Source: Coniella vitis (lineage: Eukaryota > Ascomycota > Sordariomycetes > Diaporthales > Schizoparmaceae). Taken from it: a stretch of 64,000 nt of DNA. Position numbers and translations under genes: made by a program. Numbering within the stretch: position 1 is the stretch's first letter; each line of letters starts with the position of its first letter. The notes below the pieces were generated by a model. The model did not search any database. It saw nothing but the letters and a program-made list of their open reading frames with translations, and had not been told where the DNA came from. Where the stretch lies: assembly GCA_011317545.1 (NCBI GenBank), contig WUJK01000002.1, positions 930,001-994,000 of the forward strand, in the 5' to 3' direction. Positions 34,529 to 46,609 of this stretch are shown piece after piece.

Positions 34529-36009
34529 ATGGCTGGATCACTTTCCTCACACGATGTGGAATGGCCTGGTTTAGCTGTGTAACACCGAGACGTTGAGTAC
34601 TGTGGGTCGCTAGCACTAGTGCCCCGGTTACTACTTGGCAGCTGTTCATCTTGGACGAGCGACCGAACCTTGATTGCAAGCAGGCATTCGATACTTCTTC
34701 CTTCTCATGGCAGGCACGGGGGCGCATTTCTTTTCGACCGGCTAGATCGCCGATGGACACAAGTCTCCCTCCCCCCCAACACATCCTGTATAAAAGACAT
34801 CTTTCCGACGTATTTTCATCCTGCCGAGGCAAGGAGCGACAGCTCCTGACGGCACCTCGAGTTTTTGTGGATACCACTTTATTATTCTATTGCTGCTTGT
34901 AATACGACAAAACCAGGATCGGTGCTACGACTTTCGAAAGATGGGCTGTTTTGATTTTCGACTGAGGCGTTTTTTCCGGATCTACTACTCGACGACATGA
35001 TCATTTTGCATCGGTGTTTTATATCCACGACGGAGTTGGACTGGCCTTTCTACATCGGAACGGCAAGCGGCGAATTTTCGCATGATAAAACGGTTTTGCC
35101 TTGGGTCCTTTGAGTCTCGAGACGCACAAAAAAAGATCTGCTTGAGCATATAGAGCAAAATATTCTACGGGTTGCGGCAGTTGTCACAAGCGGAGTTTCT
35201 TTGTATCAACAAGTTGGGGCTTTATCATCTTTTTTCTTACTCATGCTTATATGGGCTTACGGAAACAAGCAAGACCTGGGATGACCCCAGGCAGGACGGC
35301 AAAGAACATTGTGGTTTTATGTGCTATTGCAACCCACGAACCGGGCAATGGTTTGGGCGGAGCAAACGGACTTAGTGGAGTTGGTTCGCTGTTTCTCTTT
35401 TGTTTTGGGTCGTACATCTCTTTTCTACATACATGTATCATGGGCTGTGCTTTACCCCATAATCTGCCGGCTTATATTTTCTGTTCGAGGTTTCTCCTCT
35501 CCCGTTCGATGTCCGGGGTTTCTGCAATTGGGGTGCATATTCTTTGACGGGGCGCGGAAATCCTGGCTCTGTGTCTGAAGAGGGGCTACTGATGCATTTC
35601 TGGTTTGGCTGGAGCGTTGGGGGTGTTCATTTGGGGTACCAATACCCGGACTGGAGCGCGTACTCAAAAGACGGTTTGGATTTTTTTTTTTCTTTGAAGT
35701 GTCTAGCACAATTGATTTTGGGTCATATAAAAGGCCTATTTCAACTACATCTTTGTGTGCCAAGTTGCCAAGTGACGTGATGAATAGTGCAGATCTGGGT
35801 GTGTCATGATATAAATGAAGTGGACAAATGGTGCTTCGATGTTTCTATACAATCTCATGCAGTGTTGCTGACGACTTGGCTTCTATACTTTGCTCGTGAG
35901 AGCTTAGATTAATTGGCAAACCCACTTGAAAGAACGTGAAATTTTCGTGCCATCATCAAAATCTTCTACCATACATAATAGTATATACAATATGAAGACT
36001 GTATCTATT

Positions 36010-36062
<53 letters not shown>

Positions 36063-38324
36063 CGCGGCCGAGACATATTGCTAGTGCCATAGGTACTATA
36101 CGTACTGTTGTTCAATATAGCTACGTCTTTTAAGTCAACAAGGTATATACATGAAGGCAAGGAAAGTAGAAGGCTGAAGATATTTATCTAACACAATTCT
36201 TGACAAGTAACAATATGTCTCAGCATTTTCCTCAAGGGAGGAAGTGGAGAATAGGGACAGGAATCCTAGCGCGCCCTTTTATTTATTATTTTATTTTATT
36301 TTGTTCTGAAGCGTGTTTGAGTCACTCGCGGTGGAATGTTCGCTTGGGCTTATAACGTTATTGAAGGTGACCATGGAAGAAAAGAGACGCGGAAAAGGAG
36401 AACAAAAGGGAAAGGATGATTGCGAATGAACCAGCTGCGATAGTGGCGGTGGACATCTCATTTGTTCATTTTGTTTGTCTCTTTTGTGGTTTTTTTTTTT
36501 TTTGATGCACGAGGAATGTGCTGGTGGTGCGCTCTCAAACGGAATGATTGCGATTGTGATGAACCGGGCGCGCAAGGAAACCGCGCTCAGGACAAAAGCT
36601 GGGGATCATGTTCTCTTGGGCTGCTGTCTATAGCAACAGGGAGTATCAACTCATCTTGTCTGCTCGATCAACAACGTCAACGTGTTCTATGCACCTCCCA
36701 CCAAGTCTCCAGGCTCTGTAATTGAACAACCGCCCAACCAGAGCCAGACCCTCTCTTGCCATGCTCATTAGACCTGAAACCATTCTCTCTTTCCGAAGGA
36801 AGCTAGATCCATCTAGGAGAGCAGAATCGTTCTTCAGAACCAGAGACAAATGCAGATGCGGGTATTCGAGGGCTATGCTCATCACTTTCCTCGCGAGTCC
36901 TGAGCTCACACACGTATGACCTCGTCTCTGTTTACATGGCTCGATATTCAGATTGAGTCCCAGCATGACGGGCTAATAGCACAATATCTGGAGACACTGC
37001 TGTCGAAACCAATGACGTTGAACCGCAGGGCTTCAAGCACTTTGTGAACAGAAGAATAAACCCGCTGGCTTCGCGTTTTACGTGACTCCACGAAGTTAGC
37101 CAGTTGATGGACGACCCGATTGAAGTCATCAGTAACTGCGTCGCAGTAGAGCCCGTCTTCCGATATCCACTAACGCCCAGTTCCTGTACTTAAAAGGAGA
37201 CAACAGTCATTGTCCTATGAGAAAGCTCCTGTCAAACCACACCACACCGCAATGTGCCTCTTTTTACGTCCTGAGCCTTTCTGTTGTTCCGAACACACAT
37301 ATACAAGAAAAGAACAACCGTCCCCATACTTGCCTCAGCGAGGCTTGCTGGACGGTCATTCTACACCGATGTGATGGCAGTGCGTGCGGCTTTGCATACG
37401 ACATTCAGAGTTTCTACGGGTCAACGTCAGCGTCATAAAGGGACCCGTGTCTATTGCCACAGCTCATGAGAGCACACGAAGAACAGTGCTTGGGGCAGAA
37501 TATTTTGCTTTCCACGAGGAAGGGACAGATACCAGAACGAAGAATACTGCGCTGTCGTCGTATAAATACAGGACGCCGTTATAGCCTCTGAGGATGTCCT
37601 GGCAGCATCCATAGACGTTGTGCGGCTCTGCTGCAGCAGATGGTTCGGTTCAAGGGGCGCTCTGCGTATCCAAGGTGCGCTTTTAATTTCATGACCGATG
37701 GCCACGGCCTATCAGATTTATGTGCTACTAAGTACCTACCATAGTACATAGTATGTAAGGTACTTAGATACTAAGTACCTACCCACCCGTCCAGCTCGGC
37801 AGGAAGGAGCAAGCAGCCACCTCTGCCAACAAAGTCTTCTTCCCGCCAGGCTTATTTCCAGGCAAGGCACCATAAAATATAGAAAAAGAAGGCAGGCACG
37901 ATCGAATTGTAGATGCATGCCGAAATATGTCCAGCGCGAGGGAAATAGAAACAACCGAGGTCCTTCCAGCCAACCACTAGCAGAGCCCGCAAAAGTAATA
38001 ACCGATCAGCCTGGCAATTAGCAAAAAAAGCTGGGGCCCAAAGACATCACCAGCAAGACCTCCGTTGCAATGATGACATCATTGCCATAGCTGCCTTCTC
38101 CCTTCTGCGCCCCTTTGTCCAAGACTGCCCAGCAAAAGCTCAGCTACAAGGACAGATCGAATCGTCTACTGTCAATAGTTGAAAAGAAGACATTCCAGAA
38201 CTTTATCCATTCATACTTCTTTACCTACTTCTATCATCCAAAAACACTCCACTGTCGACCACTTACCACCGAAACCTCTCCCCTTTCCCACCCAACAAGC
38301 CCAATTACCACAACAACCGCCATC
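34529..38324. other. Intergenic region with long probable 3' UTR and poly(A) tract
   Basis: The first 1.4 kb is T/G-rich with many short T runs and may include a long 3' UTR of the upstream gene. A 51-bp A homopolymer stands at 36011-36061. Palindromic sequences occur at 37725-37779. The last 200 bp before 38325 is C/A-rich and looks like a 5' leader. Short frames on both strands (for example 36646-36966 minus) have no recognisable domain. Confidence 0.55.
36011..36061 (+). repeat. 51-bp poly(A) homopolymer
   Basis: An uninterrupted run of 51 A follows ...CTGTATCTATTC and ends abruptly at GCGCGGCCGAGAC. It is far longer than any other A/T run in the window; the next is about 28 T at 54298-54325. 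A retroposed transcript tail, slippage of a shorter tract, or a sequencing/assembly effect are all possible. Confidence 0.85.
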
Positions 38325-38851
38325 ATGGTCTCCAGACTTCTCGCCCGCTCCGCCGCCGCCCTACGCCCCGTCACGTTCGCAGCACCCGCTGCGCAACGAA
38401 GCTTTGGCGTGTCTGCTCTCCGTCAGATCAAGGAGTCCTCAGGTGGTATGTGCTCCCCACACTCCCAAACCCCCCGCTCTTCCAATTCAGGAAGGCGCAC
38501 CCGCACAAGAGGGGAAGACGGAGTCACATGGACGAATAAACTTGTAGTCTGCGTCCAGGAAACAAATCGCTCAAATTCTCATATCCAGTGGAGGTCTACG
38601 TTTTAATTGTCGAATAGAAAGCTAATGCATCTTCAGCAGAACACAAGGACTACGAAAAGCACAAGCAAGACTCGCTCGCCAAGCAAAAGAGCGGCCAGGG
38701 CCACTGGAAGCCCGAGCTCGCCTCGGACGGTGAGGAGGCCGTCAAGGCCGACCGCAGTGCAAAGGAGGATTTCGACAAGTTGCAGGAGCGCACCAAGAAG
38801 CACGCCGAGGAAAAGGCTGCAAAGGGTACCTCGACTAGCGATCCCATGTAA
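38325..38851 (+). CDS. Small mitochondrial-targeted protein, conserved fungal hypothetical
   Basis: Two exons (38325-38445 and 38637-38851) with a GTATGT donor and TTCAG acceptor give 111 aa. The N-terminal 30-35 residues (MVSRLLARSAAALRPVTFAA...) are Arg/Ser/Ala-rich without acids, a typical mitochondrial presequence. The mature part is charged and probably helical (EHKDYEKHKQDSLAKQKSGQ followed by GHWKPELASDGEEAVKADR). The GHWKPELAS block looks like a family core known from many fungal proteins of unknown function. The C-terminus is a Lys/Glu-rich helix ending STSDPM. The partner and process are unknown. Confidence 0.82.
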
Positions 38852-39317
38852 AGATACACACGAACAAAACCTGTAATGGCAAGTGCCTCCCTTCAATGAA
38901 GTTGGGCATTTGAAAGTGCTTTCAGAAGAGGATCTTACACCGAGGCTGGGTTGCGAATTCTGTGTATTAGGAGGGTACTTTGGCAGATATGATGCATTGA
39001 GGAGCATCAACTAGGGTTCATCCGGGACAGAAAAGTATGGCGGCGTTCTTTGTCGACGAGGCGTATGGCATTTTGTGAAAGTTTATGCAGAAATCAATCC
39101 ATCAAACTCGCACTGAACAATATTGACACATTTAGGGAAGGGCGCAGCAATTGTTCAGACGGATGAGAATTATCTTTGGTCAGCGCACGGAGCTGTACAA
39201 TTGACATACACGAAGGAGAAAAATGCAACCCAACCACCGATGACTTTCCTCTGCCTTGCCACCAAACCAAAGTTTTCCTAGCAGAATGGCTAGGGCCATA
39301 GCTAGTTAAGCGTTAGA

Positions 39318-42300
39318 TTATGCACGACCACGTCCGCGCCCTCGACCACGACCCCGACCCCGACCCCGACCCCGACCACGCGTTGCATCGCCTCTTATAG
39401 CCCCTTGGTCTCTTAGAGCTGGCTTGGACGCAGGTACCACGGGACGTCGAGCAGGAATGTCCTCATCGTCGTCGCCACTGTCGCTGTCATTATCATGAGC
39501 TTCGTTGTCGCTTGCAGCAGATTGCGATAACAGGTTGTAATAGTCATCTTCCTCGTCATCAGTGTCTCCGAGTCGGACGACGGTTGGACCTGCAGGCTTG
39601 GGGGGAGCAGCAGGGGGAGAGCGTAATTGGGACGCTGCTGCCCTGTGAGCGGGTGTAATGCTAGAGTCCTTTGAAGGAACCGGAGCCTGTGACGGAACCC
39701 GGAAAGAACGGGCCGAGCTAGGAGCCCTGGATATCGTGGCGATGGAAGCGGGTCGGGATGTGATCGGGCTCTCTTGGTCGGGCTCGCCTGCGTCCGCGTA
39801 GGTCTCAGCCGCCGCATCGTCTTGGACTTCATCAATCCGTGAAGGCTGTTCCGTTCTCTGTATGTCATCCTCCACTTTGTCTGCCACTTGGGGTGTTTCG
39901 TTTGTGGCATCATCCATTTTAGCCTCGGCTTGTACGATTGTGGTCTCGATACTTTGTACCTGGTCTTCCTCTACTTCGTCAGCGGCCTGCGTTGTCTTGC
40001 GACTTCGGATCTTCAGCTTCTTCCCTCGAAGCGCCATGCGCTCAGCCATTGACATGAACCTCTCATTCGGGGTAGCAGCGGCCTCCGCACTATTGCGAGT
40101 GACCCGATTCGACTCTGAAGCGGCAACTTCTTGTACAGGAACCTGCGCCTGCGCCTTTGGCGGCCGCCCTCTGCGCTTTCTAGGCGCCAGTGGCAACGCC
40201 TCCGCTTGATCAGTTGCCGCGGGCTGCTCCAGCTCGTGGTTGAGCTGCTGTTCAAGCTCCAGCACGGTAGCATCAGGGGAAGGCTCTGGTTCAACCTCGC
40301 CCTTATGGGCGGAGCTGCTACGCAAGGATGATCGCGGCGGCCGACCACGCCTCGGTTTGCCTGTCTTCGCCTGAGTAGCAGGAGGTGGTGCACGCTCCTC
40401 CTCGACAGCCACGGAGTGTGACCGATCCACTGATTTGCGTGGTCTACCCCTTTTGCGAGGCTGCGGCTGCGGCGTCTCGACATGACCTGGGTCCGTGATA
40501 GAGCGCATTGCTGCCGCGGCAAGGTCCAGGGGATCAGTCGAAGCTGCGGCTGTCGCTGACGCTTCTTGCTCCTTCTCGCGCTGCTCCTTGGATTTGACGG
40601 GCACAGTCTCGTGGAATTCTTCAATATCCTCATTCTCGGCGTATGACACCTTAGGTCTTGACTGGCGTAGCGTCGGGACATTGAAATCGAACGGTCGCCC
40701 CAAGTCTTCCACGTGGTGATCCGCGCTGTCTGGTATGCTTCCATCTCCATTTGCGACTGCGGCAAGATCTTGAAGTTGCAGCTCTTCAGGCGCTTCAGCC
40801 ATGGCCGTATCTTGAGCACCAAGGAGTGCAGGATCCACGTTTTGCATGGCGTCAACCTTGGCTGGTTTTGAAGGCTTTTTCTTCTTGTGAGACCTACCAA
40901 CCACAAAGTCAGGGTCGTCATCGTCCTCTAATCGAGCGCGACGCTTTTCGGCGCGCAGTAACTTCTTGACGCGTTCAGGCTCTTCATCATCAAACAGAGC
41001 TTCTGGGCCTGGTTCCTCATAGTGGTTGAAGAGAATCTTGTCTGGCGAATCGTCTTGCTCGTAGTATCCCATGCCAAGTCTCCGCTCTGCTCCCGGTGGT
41101 TCTGGATAGGCCGTGTCTTCGAGATACGCCGAGGCATCTGCACCCTGAAGAGCACCGGGATCAGCAACGTGTGCGCTGCCATTAAGTACTAGCTCTTGGT
41201 AGTAACCCGCGTTGCCTTCGACATTATGATTTGCTTCATTGTGGTCTTCATGGTGGTTTGGCACTGCAGCACGAGCATCGGCAAGGGCCCCCACGACATC
41301 GTGATCATTCTCCTTTTCAGCGTCGGCTTGTTGGCGGAGGCGCTGGATACGCTTGCTATTGTGATTGCGGCTCTCATCGCCAGCTGCCTTGAGCCAGTTG
41401 AGATTGTGAATTCGGAAATCAACAAGAACCTCCTGGCTGCGATCATCGGCAACAGCGCGGGTGTCGTGGCCAATGTAGGTATTCTTTGGTTCGTAGGGAT
41501 TCATACGTCCCGCCTTGCGACAGGCACCGCAATTGCAGATGCCCTGACATTTAGGACACTGCCAGCGCTCCGACTGCAGGACCTCTTGTGGCATCATGTC
41601 AAATGCTCTGTAAAGGACGCCATAGCAATAGGCTTGATTGCAGCCTGGATTGGTGCAGAATGCCAAACGATACGTGTAGTCTTTGTGGACACACGTGTGG
41701 CATTTGTAGGTGTCTCCCTTCTTCTTCTTTCTCTTCCGCTTCTTTGGGTTACCCTGCTCGTCGACCTCAACCGGTTCATCTGGTTCTGGTGACGGCTCCC
41801 TTTCTGGCTTTGTAATGTCGTGGAAAGGTCGAATCCGCAGCTGCTCTTGGCATACTTGGGCCAAAGACTTTCTGCCGATTTTCATTCTGGCGATTTCGAG
41901 AGGCAACGGAGACTCGTCCAGGTCAACAATGCCATCGTTCTCAATGACCATGTCTCGCCAAGCATCGTAGTTGCTCACAAGTTCTGCCCAGTCCCATTGC
42001 TCGCAAAACGTGAGTCCAGACACACATAAACACGATCGGCCCATTGCATAACATTCCATGCAAATATCGTAAGTGTCCTGGTCCCCAATTGTGAGGTCTC
42101 GTACGCAGTGCGGACAAGTGAGAAATCGGTTGAAGATGTTGCATCGGCAGTATGAGCAAGTGATGCAGGAGTCGTAGGGTAACATTTCGACGTTCTTTTC
42201 TTTCCAGGCAAAGATCTCATCCACCAAAACCTCGGTAAAGAGCTGCAATAATTTTTTAAAGTCATCCTTAAGCTGCTTAAGCCTAACAGGTTCTCTGGCG

Positions 42301-43497
42301 ACATCATCCCCCATAAGCCACGACATCTGTGAGTCCGAGGCGTTCTGCAGCATCTCGGAGTACTTTTTCAACGTGTAATAAATGATGGCCTTGTTCTTGT
42401 ATTGCTCGTCACGGCAGACGAGACGGGCGCGGGGAAGTGCCTCGTGAAGAGCAAAGTCCAATGTCTCGACGGTCGTGCGATTCCATGCAACCTTCATCGT
42501 GCGAGTGCCTCGGTTCCAGACCTGGTGAGGTGCCAGAGGCGGGATGATGATAAAATCGCCAACCTTTTGCTCGACAATGTAAACCGGAAATGTTGCCTTC
42601 TTCCAAGCATTGATTTGCGCGAAATGCTTCTCGATCTCGACATCGTGGCCGAGCATAGACAGAAAGAACTCGCGGACAACCTGACGGTCTTTGGTTTCCG
42701 TCATAAACCAAATGGAGCTGCCTTCTCTCTCTCCATCACCATCCTTTGAGGCCTCAACCATAATGTTCTGACCCAGAGAGGCACACATTTCGCGGTGAGC
42801 TGGAGTATATGTTCCTTCGTGTCCGATATAGCACATGAGGTTCTGGGCGCGCATCTCCTCTGGTAAGCTGCTCATAAGGTCCCCGGCTGGAGCACTGGTC
42901 TTTTCTTCCACGAACATGCCATCATCGTTGCCGCTGCTACCGTCGGCATTATCATTCCAGTAGAACAAGCCCGGAGGCATAATCTTTCGCAGATATGTAT
43001 GCCACTCTGGCGGACAGTCGATGTCTTTGAGGTAAAGTCGTTGTCGGCGCTCATCTCGAAAGTTTTGTGGGGTCCACTGGTTGGTAAGTTGCCGCATAGA
43101 TCGCAGGTAGTGACCCAGCGTCATGGGTATATTAGCTTGAGCGTTGATGTCGCGTACATCTTCCTCTGTAGCGCTCGCGTTGTCAGTGTGTTTCTTGGAA
43201 TAGCAGCTCGAATGTGCAGCAAACGGCAGACTCACGCTTCTTGTTGTAGGTCTCTTCGAGCCATTGCGCACTGAAGAGCGTGGGCGGCAGCCGGTTGTGC
43301 CAGCCCTCAATTACGAGCGGTTTTCCTTGCTTGATGACCTGGTAATATACCAGCCGTTCAAACTCGAGCTTTCTTATCTTGTGGGCTGGGATGCGCCGCG
43401 CAAATTCAAAGTTGGGAGTTCGGTCGACGATCGCTTGCAGGTCCAGATCCGGGGGAATGGGATCAAACTTGGCTTGAGGATGAGTAGCCGCAGGCAT
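39318..43497 (-). CDS. JmjC-domain chromatin protein with CDCA7-type zinc finger, AT-hooks and RG tail
   Basis: Two exons (43497-43236 and 43165-39318; 70-bp intron) give 1369 aa. A JmjC domain covers about residues 100-325. The Fe(II) ligands are probably H211, E213 (AHRE) and H301 (PPLAPHQVW), so a histone lysine demethylase fold with possible activity. A first Cys cluster follows (about 420-468, CITCSYCRCN...CPHC...CMEC). After a basic KKRKRKKKKG stretch comes a second, CHTCVHKDYTYRLAFC...CPKCQGICNCGACRK (about 575-637), which matches the zf-4CXXC_R1 (CDCA7-type) finger. The acidic C-terminal half carries three AT-hooks (KRGRPRK, RRGRPPRS, RRGRPPKA; DNA about 40150-40465) and ends in an RG repeat coded by 39320-39390. 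It should be nuclear and bind DNA. Start choice: the first Met in a frame joined by a good splice. Confidence 0.9.
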
Positions 43498-44365
43498 AAT
43501 GGGCTGGCTGTATCAAAAGATACGCACTGCATAGGTAGTTTGTGCTATTCGTGGTGTGTCGGTATGTTGGCGTCAGTAGCCTCCCAGGTTTGCACCAACA
43601 ACCCACAGGCTCACAATTTCTCAAGTGCAGTCCCTCCTCAGCACATGTCCGATGAGCGACTCACTTGGACAAGGCTGTAGCAATGGCCATTTTAAGTCGC
43701 TGATCGTAGAATTTTTGGCGTTAACCGCTTCGCGCGATTGTCGTTTGGGCGGGGAGGCGGGAGGCGAAAAGTGGTGTGATGGAACATAAAAAGCCGGATA
43801 ATCCTCCCCGCGTTGGGGGTCGCGACACTTGCGAATACAAGCAAGCACGTAACCTGGCAGCTTTGGAAGCGCGTCTGCACTATACTATGTTACACACTAT
43901 GTAGCCAACGGCGCCTGCCAAGCCTTTTGCCAATCCCTGCTTGCACAAGGCAAGACGGGCTGGTGAGTTTCAGACCCTAACCCCAGTAGCAAAATTCTGG
44001 CCTGCGCTGAACATTTGTTTGAGGCGACCATGAGCATCGCGAAGAAAGACTTGCTACCACATTCGTTGGGAGAATTGAAATTTCGACCGTGGTAATTCTA
44101 CGAATGCTTAGAGTTTAAGATCTGAAGGTGCCGTGCGGACGGCCGATTGGTTGAGGTAAGCATTGCTCCCTTGGTGCACGACCTATGTTTGCAGCTGCGG
44201 GCAGCTTCAATCCATAAGACCTCATTGCACAACGAAACTGTTCCGTACTGCGATTTACAAATTTTGCACTGATTGGTCATTACCTCGATTCCAATTCGAC
44301 TCTAAAATTATGTACTTGGGCTGACAAGATCCAGACTTCCTCGTCACAAGGCTTCACCAGCAGCG
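43498..44365. promoter_or_regulatory. Divergent promoter region of the JmjC gene and COQ2
   Basis: The 868 bp separate the two divergent start codons. A TACTATGT...ACTATGTA pair lies at 43881-43902. No TATA box is evident at the expected distance of either gene. Confidence 0.5.
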
Positions 44366-45631
44366 ATGAGTGCCCTTGCTGCCAGTGGAATCATACGGGC
44401 TCGCACTTCTTGCTTCGTGCTGAGAAACTTTGCAAAATGTGATAGCCAAGGGAAGGCTGCAAGATTACACCCTCACAATGGCTCAAGAAAGACAATTCCC
44501 ACCATTAGAACTGTATTAGCTTGGAGAAGCCACGCAACGCTCGCAACATCAAAGCCCACATCAGCAGCAGCAGCAACAACAACCACTCTGGAAGGTGAAG
44601 ATGGCAAAGCCGCAGCAGCAGTAGCAGCAACAACAACAGCAACAAAAGAACTACTTTCTCCCTATGAATTTCCGAAGACCGGTTTGCTCGCCCATCTCCC
44701 ACGCTCTTGGGTGCCTTACGCCGAGCTGATTCGCCTCGACAAACCCACGGGCACCTATTACCTCTTCCTTCCCTGCTTGTACTCGACTCTCCTTGCAGCA
44801 CCTCTTGCCACTCCCATGGCCACGCCCTCCACCGTCTTCGGCACCTCGCTCCTCTTCTTTGCTGGCGCCCTCATCATGCGCGGCGCAGGCTGTACCATCA
44901 ACGATCTTTGGGACCGCAACCTTGACCCACACGTAACACGCACCCGCCTCCGGCCCATTGCTCGCGGCGCTGTGAAACCCTTCAACGCCCTCGTCTTCAC
45001 TGGCGCACAGCTCTTTGCCGGCCTCGCCGTGCTGCTGCAGTTTCCCACTGCGTGCTTCTTTTACGCCACTCCCAGCCTCATCTTTGTCGCGGCGTACCCA
45101 CTCGCCAAACGCGTCACGTATTATCCGCAGTTCGTGCTCGGGTTGACGTTCTCTTGGGGCGCCATGGTCGGCTTCCCCGCGGTCGGTGTTGACTTGTTGA
45201 GTAATGGCCCTGCATTGACGGCGGCAGCGTGTTTGTATGCCTCTAATGTGGCGTGGACGGTGCTCTATGATTTTATCTATGCGCACATGGACGCGCGAGA
45301 TGATGTCAAGGCAGGGATCAAGAGCATTGCGCTTGCGCATGACCAGTCTAAACAGTTATTGGTGGGATTGGCAGCGGTACAGGTTGGCCTGCTGGCAGCT
45401 GCGGGTGTAGCGGCTGGAGCTGGGCCGGCTTTCTTTGTGGGGAGTTGTGGGGGCGCAGCGGTCACATTGGGATACATGATCAAGAAGGTGGACTTGAAAA
45501 ACGTGAAGGACTGTTGGTGGTGGTTCGTCAACGGATGTTTGTTGACTGGAGGTGCTATCAGCGCTGGACTGGTAGCGGACTATGCTCTGAAATATACCCA
45601 AGAGGCGGATAAGACGGAGCCGGAAGAGTAG
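44366..45631 (+). CDS. COQ2: 4-hydroxybenzoate polyprenyltransferase, mitochondrial
   Basis: This is a single exon of 421 aa. Coq2 attaches the polyprenyl tail to 4-hydroxybenzoate, the first membrane-bound step of ubiquinone synthesis in the inner mitochondrial membrane. The first 60 residues are a basic mitochondrial presequence. Residues 65-95 are an Ala/Thr run coded by a CAG/CAA/ACA microsatellite. The UbiA domain begins near residue 115 (YAELIRLDKPTGTYYLFLPC). It contains both Asp-rich prenyl-diphosphate/Mg sites: N179-D187 (NDLWDRNLD) and D302-D313 (DFIYAHMDARDD). Eight or nine hydrophobic segments can be counted. The length is normal for fungi. The lack of introns is notable next to its neighbours. 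It converges with RPS23. Confidence 0.95.
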   Translation: MSALAASGIIRARTSCFVLRNFAKCDSQGKAARLHPHNGSRKTIPTIRTVLAWRSHATLATSKPTSAAAATTTTLEGEDGKAAAAVAATTTATKELLSPYEFPKTGLLAHLPRSWVPYAELIRLDKPTGTYYLFLPCLYSTLLAAPLATPMATPSTVFGTSLLFFAGALIMRGAGCTINDLWDRNLDPHVTRTRLRPIARGAVKPFNALVFTGAQLFAGLAVLLQFPTACFFYATPSLIFVAAYPLAKRVTYYPQFVLGLTFSWGAMVGFPAVGVDLLSNGPALTAAACLYASNVAWTVLYDFIYAHMDARDDVKAGIKSIALAHDQSKQLLVGLAAVQVGLLAAAGVAAGAGPAFFVGSCGGAAVTLGYMIKKVDLKNVKDCWWWFVNGCLLTGGAISAGLVADYALKYTQEADKTEPEE

Positions 45632-45994
45632 GGCCTGGTGTCTTCTGATGTCCTATACATCCTTTTCCGAGTTACTGATTCGGAATGTATAACAAAATAA
45701 ACGCGCCGAGCATTTCCACATCCAAAAGATTGTTCTTGGCTTCCTTATTGCACTCGCATCCGTGTCTGTTCTTTTCAGCCCGGTATTCGCGTGTCCATCG
45801 TCTGTGCTTGTGGTGGCGCAATGATCTTTTATTCGTCGATCATGTCTACCAAGGAAATATCAGAAGCACCCATTGCCTGATATGAAGATGCCGATGAGAG
45901 CAAGCACTGATTGACGCCGAAAAACCCAGAGCATCCCGTTGACTGTCCTTTTGTCCATCCGCCGATCCAACCCCCGAGTAGAAAGGCACACCAC

Positions 45995-46609
45995 TTAAGA
46001 GCGGGGCTTCTCCTTCTTCTCCTTCCACAGAGCCAGGAGACCGACACCGGAGACCTTGACGACCTTGAAACGCACACCGGGAATATCACCCTTGGCCTTG
46101 CCCTTGCGACCGAAACCGGCCAGGAGAACCTCGTCGTTCTCGTCGACGAAGTTGAGACAACCGTCGTTGGGGACTAAGCAAGCAAAAACATGTTAGTGCA
46201 CATGCTCCAAGTTCAAATTTCCATTTTGCCACCACACATCAGGTTCATCATGTTCAACCCAACTGTAGAAGCACCCTGGGCGAATGATCTGCCGTGTGTA
46301 CTATTCCCCCTTCTTTCTCTACCACAGGAAACTGGGGGGTCGTATCGTACCGAAAGCAGTGACCTTCTTGCCGTTCTTGATCAACTGGACACGGACACAC
46401 TTGCGGATAGCGGAGTTGGGCTGCTTGGCCTCAACACCGACCTTCTCGAGGACAATTCCCTTGGCGTGGGAAGAACCACCGAAGGGCGAGGACTTGAAAG
46501 CGGTGCCGAGAGCGCGCTTCTTGTAGCCGTTGTCGGCCCAGCGCTGCTCGCGACGGTTGTTGCGCAGCTTGCGCGCGGCGTTGAGTCCTCTTGGCTTGCC
46601 CTTACCCAT
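45995..46609 (-). CDS. RPS23: 40S ribosomal protein S23 (uS12)
   Basis: Two exons (46609-46351 and 46173-45995) give exactly 145 aa, the universal length of eukaryotic uS12. The protein sits at the decoding centre of the small subunit. The sequence starts MGKGKPRGLNAARKLRNNRR and carries the invariant loop KQPNSAIRKC, whose proline (residue 64) is the known hydroxylation site in eukaryotes. It ends VSGVGLLALWKEKKEKPRS. The 177-bp intron splits the codon after VTAF. A CTACAG just upstream of the start (46619-46624 on the minus strand) suggests a further 5' UTR intron, common in ribosomal protein genes. The codon use is strongly biased, as expected for high expression. Confidence 0.97.

Noticed and set aside
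36890..37180. Minus-strand frame after a GTTAG acceptor-like site, reading EDGLYCDAVTDDFNRVVHQL onward for about 70 codons
   Set aside because: A frame of this length is expected by chance and no upstream exon or start with a donor fits.
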